From the NCBI GenBank assembly GCA_019637645.1, contig JAHBVH010000063.1, positions 1 to 49,082 of the forward strand: a DNA stretch of 49,082 nucleotides, written 5' to 3'. Positions 25,119 to 32,223 of the stretch are shown here, in pieces. Within the stretch, counting starts at the first letter, position 1; every line of letters starts with the position of its first letter. The position numbers were made by a program, and so were the translations under genes. The notes beneath the pieces are model-generated. The model ran no database searches and was not told where the DNA came from. It saw nothing but the letters and a program-made list of their open reading frames with translations. The DNA is from Caldilineaceae bacterium. GTDB taxonomy: Bacteria; Chloroflexota; Anaerolineae; Caldilineales; Caldilineaceae.

Positions 25119-26414
25119 TTAGGCCATCGGTTTGGCGGCGAAGTGGGCGCGACCCAAGACAATCGCGGCACCTAAGACAAGGAATAGGATCACCCAAGGC
25201 AATCCTTGGCTCCCATTTCCGCCGGTGCCGGGCAGGCCCTCTGGCGCGGTAACTGTATCGGTAATCACCTGGGCGGCCGCAATCGTTGGCTCGAGCGTTG
25301 CGGTCGGGACAAGGGTCGGCAGCTCCGTCGTGGCGGTTGGCTCCAGGGTATTGGTCGCTGCGGGCAGTGGTGTACTCGTCGCCGTGGGTTCCGCTGTATT
25401 GGTGGCGGTCGGTGCTGCCGTATTGGTGGCGGTGGGTTCCGGTGTGTTCGTGGCGGTCGGTGCTGGTGTATTGGTTGCCGTGGGTTCTGGTGTGTTCGTG
25501 GCCGTTGCTTCCGGCGCGACCACCGTAATGAGAACCGGTTCAGATTCAGCGACCGCTATATCATTCTCGATCAACTGTGCGGTTAGAGTATAGGTCCCTG
25601 CTGCCGCAAAGCCCACCGTGGTGCGCCAATTCCCTTCTGCCCCGGCAATGGCACCGCCAATGGTATTGCCATTAACGGTTACACGGACCCGCGCACGACT
25701 GCCAGCTGTACCAAGCAGACGGATGGACGCGCCGGGCAGGATCTGATCAGGAATGCTGCTCGGATCGATAACTGGAGCCTCTGGTTCGGGTTCTGGCGTG
25801 GCGGTTGGCTCTGGTGTATTCGTGGCGGTTGGTGCCGTGGTATTCGTGGCGGTTGGCTCTGGTGTATTGGTTGCCGTGGGCTCTGGTGTATGGGTTGCGG
25901 TTGGTGCCGTGGTATTGGTTGCCGTGGGCTCGGTGGTATTGGTGGCGGCGGGTGCAGCAGCCTGCCCAATCACGAGAAAGGAGAGCGTAATGGATTGGGG
26001 AGCGTTGGTTTCCAATTGACAGGTAACACTCTGCACACCAGGCGTGCTCAGTGTGATGGTCGCCGCGTAGGCGCCATCATCGTCAATGGTAGCAGTTGCC
26101 AGCGTGGTCTCCCCTTGCGCAATGGTCACCGTGCTCCCGGCTTCGCCATTGCCGGTAATGGCAATGTCCTTGCCCGGGCTGACAATGGCAGGTGTGCCGC
26201 CACAGCTGAAAGTCTCCGCTGAGACTTGCATCGCCGAGGTGATAACCGGTGAGCGGACAAAGAGGGTGGCAAAGATACTTGCGCTGACCAAACCGGCGAC
26301 GGTCAAGCTAAGTACACGCCAGAGCCGATACCGGCGCTGGGCCACAACTGAGCTCAGCGCGGCAAGGCCCAGAAGACTTACCAGTAAAATAAGTAACCAG
26401 TTAACTAAATTCAT
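25119..26414 (-). CDS. Surface protein with Ig-like domains, Thr/Pro repeats and LPGTG sorting signal
   Basis: The 431-residue protein begins with two hydrophobic spans (about 4-24 and 35-55). It then has an Ig-like domain (about 75-150; AITGNGEAGSTVTIAQGE), an eight-residue repeat block of ATNTPEPT type (157-206), a second Ig-like domain (about 215-298; RLLGTAGSRARVRVTVNGN), and a second repeat block (303-366). The end has LPGTG at 394-398, a hydrophobic span and a short basic tail, the layout of a sortase substrate. It is probably displayed on the cell surface with the Thr/Pro stretches as rigid, perhaps glycosylated, spacers. No sortase gene is in the window. The double N-terminal span is odd for a sortase substrate and may be an uncleaved anchor. 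Confidence 0.8.
   Translation of the reverse strand: MNLVNWLLILLVSLLGLAALSSVVAQRRYRLWRVLSLTVAGLVSASIFATLFVRSPVITSAMQVSAETFSCGGTPAIVSPGKDIAITGNGEAGSTVTIAQGETTLATATIDDDGAYAATITLSTPGVQSVTCQLETNAPQSITLSFLVIGQAAAPAATNTTEPTATNTTAPTATHTPEPTATNTPEPTATNTTAPTATNTPEPTATPEPEPEAPVIDPSSIPDQILPGASIRLLGTAGSRARVRVTVNGNTIGGAIAGAEGNWRTTVGFAAAGTYTLTAQLIENDIAVAESEPVLITVVAPEATATNTPEPTATNTPAPTATNTPEPTATNTAAPTATNTAEPTATSTPLPAATNTLEPTATTELPTLVPTATLEPTIAAAQVITDTVTAPEGLPGTGGNGSQGLPWVILFLVLGAAIVLGRAHFAAKPMA
25317..25508 (-). repeat. 24-bp coding tandem repeats, C-terminal block
   Basis: Eight imperfect copies of a 24-base unit encoding A-T-N-T-P-E/A-P-T inside the surface-protein gene. Copies differ mainly at the fifth to seventh codons. 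Confidence 0.85.
25797..25946 (-). repeat. 24-bp coding tandem repeats, central block
   Basis: About six copies of the same 24-base unit (residues 157-206), including the variants ATNTTAPT and ATHTPEPT. The two blocks are alike enough to allow recombination that would drop the Ig-like domain between them. Confidence 0.85.
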
Positions 26415-26796
26415 AAGACAAACCCTTTGCTATCAGTTCTTTGTTTTATGCTTTTGATGATACAGACGATGATCTGACAAGTGTTATATCAGCGGAACTG
26501 TCGACTTGCTAGCCGTGACGACTTGTCCGTAACTTGGTGGGATTTCTACGGTTAGTTATCCAGTACACCAAGTGATGTGCTAGGATATGAGATCAAGATT
26601 GGGGTAGGACATGACAAGATGCGAAAGGATGTCCCAAAGTAACAGGATTGACGGCAGGAAAAGCTTGCCTTCGCTTACCTTGGTGTTACTTGGCAGCGTA
26701 TGTGCGGCGCTGGGGTCAGCTGATCCTGGCTTCAGAAATAGGCTACCCAACCCTTTTCTGAATTGTCCTCATTTTGCCTAGGATTGCCCTTGCTTG
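26415..26796. other. Intergenic region upstream of the surface-protein gene
   Basis: I see no gene, RNA or clear palindrome here. AAAGGG near the minus-strand ATG at 26414 is the likely ribosome site; the promoter was not located. Confidence 0.4.
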
Positions 26797-27801
26797 TCAA
26801 CTTCCTCGATCCACATTCGTACATTGTTCGGCATAATACTTCTGTAACAGCTGATCCATGACCCAATTCGTGCGCGCTGCGCTGGTGCCTGTGCTTGGAC
26901 ATTGGCCGTGACCATTGAGTTCATCGACAATGGTCTGGATCAGCGGCTGTTGGACATGGACCGGTGTCGGCTCGGGGAATTCGGTCAGCCCTTGCGCGGT
27001 CGCCAGCCGAATGGGCTCTGTCCCAAAGGAGGAAAAGGTGAGCTTGCCTTTGGTGCCAATGATTTCGGTTTCGTCTACCCGTTGATAACTATCGAAACAC
27101 CAGCTGCCCGTGCCGTGGACGCCAGAGGCGAAGACAAAGCTGCCAGCCACGCTATCTTCGGCTGGATAGTAGCCCCCTTGATTCCCTGCCTCGCCTTGTG
27201 CCTGGACAATCGGACCCAGAAAATAATCTAAATAATCGAACGTATGGGAGGCGAGATCCACAAAAAAGCCGCCACCCGCAATGGCTGGATCCACCCGCCA
27301 GGGCAGTTGTCCATCGGTGGGCTGGATCCAATCCCGATAAAAGCGAACTGTTACGGTGCGGGGCGCACCAATCGCACCGGCTTCAAGGAGTTCTTTGACT
27401 TTGACAAAGCGGGGCAGGCGGCGGCGATAGTAGGCAACCCACAAGGGTACGCCTGCCGCTTGGCACGCCGCGATCATCTGCTGACATTCGGCATGGGTCC
27501 GGGCCATGGGCTTTTCGACATAGACTGGTTTCCCCGCTTGGGCAACGGCCAAGGTATATTCCAGATGCGCATTTGGGGGTGTGGCAATGTAGACTGCATC
27601 CACGGTAGGATCTTGAATTAGCGCTTGGGCATTGTCGTACCAACGCGCAACGCCGTGCCGCTGGGCATAATCAGCCGCCAATGCTCCATTGCGCCGCATG
27701 ACGGCAACGAGGGCCGAATGGGTGGCTTTTTGAAAACCTGGCCCACTTTTGACCTCCGTCACATTCCCACAACCAATGATTCCCCAGCGAATGGTGCGCA
27801 C
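26797..27801 (-). CDS. Gfo/Idh/MocA-family oxidoreductase, second type
   Basis: A 334-residue protein with the Rossmann motif WGIIGCGNVTEVKSGPG, EKPMARTHAEC near 95-105 (catalytic Lys), and GGGFFVDLASHTFDYLDYFLG near 175-195 (conserved D and H). It starts with GTG behind a strong AGGAGGG. It is only loosely similar to the gene at 22368, so it acts on a different substrate. It stands alone, with no partner gene close by on the same strand. Family members act on sugars, inositols, bile pigments and sugar nucleotides; no better assignment is possible from sequence alone. Confidence 0.88.
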   Translation of the reverse strand: MRTIRWGIIGCGNVTEVKSGPGFQKATHSALVAVMRRNGALAADYAQRHGVARWYDNAQALIQDPTVDAVYIATPPNAHLEYTLAVAQAGKPVYVEKPMARTHAECQQMIAACQAAGVPLWVAYYRRRLPRFVKVKELLEAGAIGAPRTVTVRFYRDWIQPTDGQLPWRVDPAIAGGGFFVDLASHTFDYLDYFLGPIVQAQGEAGNQGGYYPAEDSVAGSFVFASGVHGTGSWCFDSYQRVDETEIIGTKGKLTFSSFGTEPIRLATAQGLTEFPEPTPVHVQQPLIQTIVDELNGHGQCPSTGTSAARTNWVMDQLLQKYYAEQCTNVDRGS

Positions 27802-28235
27802 TAGCTACCCTCCTGTTGTTGCGCCATAAGAAGAACGCAAATAGGCAATGATTGACAAGATGTTATTCCCCACCGATAATACCACAGGATTGTTCAGGCT
27901 GTGCTGCTTAAAGACATGCGTCTGTTGGTAAGCTCAGCTGCCGATCGACGCCAATGTGCGCCAATAAAAAGCAAAAACCGCGTCCTAATTTTTGAGTGCT
28001 TACACAAAGCCCACTCTGATCGAATTCTCTTGTATATACTGTACACGATTCCGTTCAGAATGACAATCTGTCTTTCTGGAGGGCGCATGCCGAGGTAGGT
28101 GTAAAGGCGTCACCGAGGCAGCCTTCCAGGAGGGGAATGGTCGATTTGCTTAGCTGGCAAGCGAACTTCTGCGCCTGTTGGTGGCGCGTACTCTATCCAA
28201 TTCGTCCTCGCAATATCCATCTCACATGAGGAGTA
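27802..28235. other. Divergent intergenic region before the thiamine-diphosphate enzyme
   Basis: No convincing gene; short overlapping frames on both strands at 27894-28098 look like chance. TATACT at 28035-28040 could be a -10 box for the plus-strand gene but lacks a good -35. The leader after it (about 28080-28235) is GC-richer and could fold, but I recognise no riboswitch. Confidence 0.4.
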
Positions 28236-29876
28236 ATGATGGCAAAGGTCACTGGTGGTGAAGCTATTGTGCAGTCGCTGATTGCCCAAGGGGTAGATAC
28301 GGTCTTTGGTCTGCCCGGTGTGCAAAATGATCACCTCTTTAACGCATTTTATGACAATCGCGATCAGATTCGCGTCATCCACACGCGCCACGAGCAAGGG
28401 GCCGGCTATATGGCGTTGGGCTATGCTCTTGCTACCGACAAGGTGGGTGTTTGCAGTGTTGTGCCGGGGCCAGGCTTTTTGAATGCATCGGCAGCCCTGG
28501 CTACGGCCTATAGTACCAATGCCAAACTCCTCTGTCTGGTCGGTCAGATTCAATCCGATTCGATCAATCGGGGATATGGCTTATTGCACGAGATCCCCAA
28601 CCAAATTGAAATTCTCAAAACGTTGACCAAGTGGGCGGCCCGCATTGAGACGCCCGCCGATGCCCCCGCTTTGGTGGCGGAGGCGTTTCGCCAAGTGCAC
28701 TCGGGCCGTCCACGCCCAGTGGGGCTCGAATGTGCCCCGGATGTCTTGGCAACCAAAAGCGAAGTCGATCTAGCCAAGGTGGAGTACACGCTCCGCTACC
28801 CACTGGTCGATCCAGAGAAGCTGAGCGAAGCCGTTGACCTATTGAGCAAAGCCGAAAATCCCTTGATCTTTGTCGGGTCGGGGGCCATTGACACAGCGGC
28901 GGCGATCCAGGCGTTAGCCGAACTGCTACAGGCCCCCGTGGTTTCTGGGCGTAGCGGCCATGGCATCCTCAGTAGTCGCCATCCCCTTTCGATCCGCACT
29001 ACCGCTGGCCATCAGCTCTGGGAAAAGGCCGATGTCGTCTTAACCTTGGGCAGCCGGTTGACACGCCCCATGATGAACTGGGGGACGGATGAACAGCTAA
29101 AGATCATCCGCGTTGACATTGATCCCGAAGAACATTATCGAGTCAAGCCGCCCACCGTTGGCTTTGTGGCGCGCTGCGAAGAGGTGGTGCCAGCTTTGGT
29201 GGCCGCGCTCCACGCACGCGGTGTCACGCGGCCCTCGCGCACGGCTGAGATGGAAGATATCCAGGCGGAGATCGATACACGGGCGGCGGCGGTCGAGCCA
29301 CAGCTTGCTTTCCTCCGCGCCATGCGGGCCGTCTTGCCAGATGATGGCTACTTTGTCGATGACCTCACTCAAGTGGGGTATGTCAGCCGGACGGAGCTGC
29401 CCATCTATGCGCCGCGGACCTTTATCTCGCCAGGCTATCAAGGCACCTTGGGCTGGAGCTATGCCACGGCACTCGGCGTCAAGGTGGCCCATCCCGACAA
29501 ACCCGTCCTTTCGATCTCGGGCGATGGCGGTTTTCTCTTCAATGTGCAGGAGCTTTCCACGGCGGTCAAACATCAGATCAACCTCGTGCATGTGATCTTT
29601 AGTGATGGCGCGTATGGAAATGTGCAGCGCATGCAAAAGAAGGACCATGGCGGGCGGGTGATTGCCACCGATCTGGCGAATCCTGATTTTGTAAAATTGG
29701 CCGAAGCCTTTGGTGTGTTGGGGCTACGCGCTCATAGCCCCGCTGAATTACAGACGGCCATCCAACAGGGCTTTGCTGCCCAACGCCCCACGCTGATTGA
29801 GGTGCCCGTGGGCGAGATGCCCGCACCGTGGTCGCTCTATTTCTTACCGCGGAATCGGGGCAAGGCGGGCGGATAA
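28236..29876 (+). CDS. Thiamine-diphosphate-dependent enzyme (acetolactate synthase-like)
   Basis: The 546-residue length and domain order fit the IlvB/benzoylformate-decarboxylase group. The N-terminal Pyr domain has the catalytic Glu53 (RHEQGAGYMA). The central domain carries NPLIFVGSGA near 207, and the C-terminal PP domain has SGDGGFLFNVQEL followed by SDGAYGN (the GDG...N Mg-ThDP motif). No FAD-specific features were recognised. Possible activities include 2-keto acid decarboxylation or acyloin formation; the window gives no partner (no ilvN nearby), so biosynthetic acetolactate synthase is not favoured. Two adjacent ATGs follow GAGGAG; the second, at 28239, has slightly better spacing. 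A long hairpin after the stop separates it from the minus-strand cluster. Confidence 0.88.
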   Translation: MMAKVTGGEAIVQSLIAQGVDTVFGLPGVQNDHLFNAFYDNRDQIRVIHTRHEQGAGYMALGYALATDKVGVCSVVPGPGFLNASAALATAYSTNAKLLCLVGQIQSDSINRGYGLLHEIPNQIEILKTLTKWAARIETPADAPALVAEAFRQVHSGRPRPVGLECAPDVLATKSEVDLAKVEYTLRYPLVDPEKLSEAVDLLSKAENPLIFVGSGAIDTAAAIQALAELLQAPVVSGRSGHGILSSRHPLSIRTTAGHQLWEKADVVLTLGSRLTRPMMNWGTDEQLKIIRVDIDPEEHYRVKPPTVGFVARCEEVVPALVAALHARGVTRPSRTAEMEDIQAEIDTRAAAVEPQLAFLRAMRAVLPDDGYFVDDLTQVGYVSRTELPIYAPRTFISPGYQGTLGWSYATALGVKVAHPDKPVLSISGDGGFLFNVQELSTAVKHQINLVHVIFSDGAYGNVQRMQKKDHGGRVIATDLANPDFVKLAEAFGVLGLRAHSPAELQTAIQQGFAAQRPTLIEVPVGEMPAPWSLYFLPRNRGKAGG

Positions 29877-29882
29877 GCGCGG

Positions 29883-29926
29883 CCCGTTGACCAGCCGCGT
29901 TACTGTGACGCGCGCTGGTCAACGGG
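29883..29926. terminator. Long hairpin between convergent genes (bidirectional terminator)
   Basis: CCCGTTGACCAGC (29883-29895) pairs with GCTGGTCAACGGG (29914-29926), with a further CGCGT/ACGCG inner stem and a short loop. It overlaps the 3' end of the minus-strand gene by a few bases. Neither side has a T-run, so it may need Rho or act as a stability element. Confidence 0.6.
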
Positions 29927-30704
29927 GGCTCGGCGGCTCGGTTGGCTCCGTTGCCCGGGCGCGCTGGCGTCGCCGTTCCAATAGCGCCTTTGCCATGTGT
30001 ACATAATCGCTTTGGTGTTCCCGCTCGCGGCGGCCCAAATTGTCCGTATGTAAACGTCGGTACATCAAGATCTGGGGCAGCACACGATGACGCAAGCCAG
30101 CCTCACTGGCCCGCGCATACCAATCTAGGAAGACGGCACGGCGGTGTTGGGTGTCAAAGAGGCCAACGCGCGCCATGGCCGCACGTTGAATGAGGAGGGT
30201 TCCAATATGGGGGGCGCTGCTCACCTCTTGGCGTATCTGCAATTGGGCGCGCTGTACGCTATCTAGCTCTGGGCTGATAAATTGTTGCACTTGGGTAAAG
30301 GTGGCCTCCAAAGCGGGCTCTTGAGCAAAGGCCCTCAGTTGCGCCGCTAGCTTGCTCGGTAGCCAATAGTCATCGGCGTCGAGAAAAGCAAAGAGGGTGC
30401 CGGTGGCGAGCTGAATGCCAAGATTACGCGCGGCCCCATTGCCGTTGTTGGGTGTTTTGACATAGCGCAGGTGGGCTGCCAAGCTATGCGCTGCCGTTTG
30501 CGCCATCGTCTGTACCATCGTCTGTACCATCGTCTGTACCACTGTGGCGGTATCATCGGTAGAACCATCATCAATGACAAGGATCTCGGTGATCGTTGCA
30601 TGCGGGAGTGGCGTTTGCTGTAGTACGCTGGTGATCGCTTCCGGCAAGTAGCGCGCGGCATTATAGGCTGGAATGATGACACTAATCTGTTGTTGCGTGA
30701 TCAT
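29919..30704 (-). CDS. Family 2 glycosyltransferase
   Basis: A 261-residue GT-A enzyme: SVIIPAYNAARYLPEAI at the start, ILVIDDGSTDDT (nucleotide-binding Asp), GNGAARNLGI, FLDADDYW (the DXD metal site) and a basic C-terminus. It would transfer a sugar from a nucleotide donor at the inner membrane face. Residues about 57-72 are an inserted repeat (VQTM three times, then AQTA) encoded by a perfect 12-base tandem repeat, right after the DDGS motif and before the next strand. It is the last gene of the minus-strand cluster and its start overlaps the stop of the HPr-kinase-like gene by 23 bases, so the two are translationally coupled. Confidence 0.9.
   Translation of the reverse strand: MITQQQISVIIPAYNAARYLPEAITSVLQQTPLPHATITEILVIDDGSTDDTATVVQTMVQTMVQTMAQTAAHSLAAHLRYVKTPNNGNGAARNLGIQLATGTLFAFLDADDYWLPSKLAAQLRAFAQEPALEATFTQVQQFISPELDSVQRAQLQIRQEVSSAPHIGTLLIQRAAMARVGLFDTQHRRAVFLDWYARASEAGLRHRVLPQILMYRRLHTDNLGRREREHQSDYVHMAKALLERRRQRARATEPTEPPSPR
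30504..30539. repeat. Perfect 12-bp tandem repeat (three copies) inside the glycosyltransferase gene
   Basis: CATCGTCTGTAC is repeated three times without change, in frame, adding Val-Gln-Thr-Met units. Copy number changes would keep the frame. Confidence 0.9.
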
Positions 30705-31761
30705 GGGTTTTTTCCAACAGCTGACAAAGAAGTTGGGGAATCATCGCCGTATCGGTGCCTAGCTCCAAGCGATAGGCTGGCACCTTCCGCACCAGCTGGC
30801 TCAAAGAATGCATGCCCTCGGCTCGCCTACCCGGTAGTTGAAAGACCGTACTCGGCGCAACGGCGCGTAAGGCGGTTGCTGGTGAGACGGGCGTGAGCCC
30901 GCTTGGGGCTTTCCCGGTAATGGTCGGGATAAGAATGGCGCGGATGGGCAATTGATCCACCACTTGGCGGCTAAATACTTCCTGAAAAAAGTAAACGGCT
31001 TTTCTCGCCCAAGCATAGGTGAGTGGACTCCGCGCCGCGTGCAGATCCGCAAAGCTCTCTTCATCGGCTAAGAGGAGTTTGCCCGAGCTGTAGAGTGTGG
31101 CAACTGTGGGCATTGCATCGCTGCGGACCAAACAGTAATCATCGCCCACATAGTCCATCCCCGCTTGCAGCGCACGCAAGGCCGTTGTTGATTTGCCAGA
31201 GCCACTCTTCCCCACCAGTAATAAGCCGCCCCGTGCTGTCCCGACTGCCGCCGCATGGACGATCTGCCACTGAGAGTCGCCGAGCCACCAGTGGAATAGA
31301 TTGATAAAGGGCGTCGCGGATTCGTACCAAGGAAAGCGCTCGGCATTCTCAGTCCAGAGGATTCCTTGGTTTTTCCGTTGGTCCAGCAGACTGATCGTTC
31401 GATAGGCCGGGTAAAAAACGGCGCAATACTCTTCCACCTGAAAGCGCCAATTTTGCTCCTGGCTATATGCTTCGAGCGTAGCTGGCCAGGGCGGCATCAT
31501 CACGCCCGTGCTTTGCCCATCCCATAACGAAATAGTCAGATCGGCCTCGGTTGCCGGGGCAGGGGGGAGATGGGCTAGGGCCGGTGTAACATAGGGGATC
31601 AGGTGACGGCCCGAAAATTGCAGACGAAAGGTGCGGTCCGCTAGGTGATAGCTATAATCGGTGGTCGGCCCTAGCATTTGTACGGCTTGGGCAAAGGCCG
31701 CGTAACTTTGTTCAAAAAAGTCCTTCGCAGCGCTGCTTACGCTACTTTGCGGTGGGGCCAT
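30682..31761 (-). CDS. HPr-kinase-like P-loop protein (HprK-related serine kinase family)
   Basis: A 359-residue protein whose C-terminal half has a clear P-loop, GKSGSGKS at 184-191, followed by GMDYVGDDYCLV (about 201-212), the HprK-type motif in which the DD pair is catalytic. The N-terminal half resembles the extra domain of HprK-related kinases found beside PqqD-like and biosynthetic genes, not the DRTGG-type HprK used in carbon control. It probably phosphorylates a small molecule, a sugar or a peptide intermediate of the cluster. No HPr or other PTS gene is in the window. Its ATG lies inside the end of the PqqD-like gene (25-base overlap). Confidence 0.82.
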   Translation of the reverse strand: MAPPQSSVSSAAKDFFEQSYAAFAQAVQMLGPTTDYSYHLADRTFRLQFSGRHLIPYVTPALAHLPPAPATEADLTISLWDGQSTGVMMPPWPATLEAYSQEQNWRFQVEEYCAVFYPAYRTISLLDQRKNQGILWTENAERFPWYESATPFINLFHWWLGDSQWQIVHAAAVGTARGGLLLVGKSGSGKSTTALRALQAGMDYVGDDYCLVRSDAMPTVATLYSSGKLLLADEESFADLHAARSPLTYAWARKAVYFFQEVFSRQVVDQLPIRAILIPTITGKAPSGLTPVSPATALRAVAPSTVFQLPGRRAEGMHSLSQLVRKVPAYRLELGTDTAMIPQLLCQLLEKTHDHATTD

Positions 31762-32009
31762 CCGGCGTGATCCACTTCGTGTATTGGGTCCAAGAGCAAT
31801 CGCTCTTGCATATCAGTAAATTCGTTGAGTACAGGGGTTTCAAAGGTGTGGCTAGGTCGTTGGCCGCGCGGCCGCGACACCCAAGTGGACAGCGGCAAAG
31901 TGGCTGGGGCATCTATGCGCTCTACATGAATCGCCACGACTTCGCTGTCAAAGGCTCCCGCGACCACCGCGGGTTGATTGAATTGATAACGGATTTCGGT
32001 TTCTGGCAC
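31737..32009 (-). CDS. Short PqqD-like protein, apparently missing its central part
   Basis: The 90-residue frame starts with GTG behind AAAAGG. Its beginning, FNQPAVVAGAFDSEVVAIHVE, reads like the first strands of PqqD-family peptide chaperones. Its end, FTDMQERLLLDPIHEVDHAGWP, resembles the tail I know from PqqD-like proteins next to HprK-related kinases. The helical middle of PqqD (the Y-x-S-L...W-x-L-L region and three helices, about 50 residues) is absent, and the other two frames do not supply it. I infer an in-frame internal deletion or a minimal adaptor. The gene is coupled to the HPr-kinase-like gene and lies 214 bases after the NRPS stop. Codon use looks like true coding sequence. 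Confidence 0.6.
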   Translation of the reverse strand: MPETEIRYQFNQPAVVAGAFDSEVVAIHVERIDAPATLPLSTWVSRPRGQRPSHTFETPVLNEFTDMQERLLLDPIHEVDHAGWPHRKVA

Positions 32010-32223
32010 AATAAAAATACCTTTTGGGACTCAATTCCCCTGCGGTTCCACACCCTGGAGTTCCGCACTTGGGCAGAGCTTGTCAAGTGGGTAAAAGCTA
32101 ACCATGCGCTGGTTACTCTGCCCAACTTCTACCCTAACAAAAAGGATTGGCTGCTTTCTTTTAGAAAACTTACTATACTTTTACGGTAATAGCAATACGT
32201 CTTCCTGCGGATGTTCGCTAATT

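Noticed and set aside
25317..25946. Regular repeats resembling a CRISPR array
   Set aside because: The unit is 24 bases, in frame and without unique spacers; it encodes the ATNTPEPT protein repeat.
27894..28098. Two opposed short frames in the gap before the thiamine-diphosphate enzyme
   Set aside because: Mutually antisense, under 70 codons, no ribosome sites.
28236..29876. Naming the thiamine-diphosphate enzyme ilvB or xsc
   Set aside because: Shared motifs define only the superfamily; no partner genes support either role.
31752..32189. Plus-strand frame of 145 codons over the PqqD-like gene
   Set aside because: Opposite a coupled gene string, no ribosome site, no known motif; judged a shadow.
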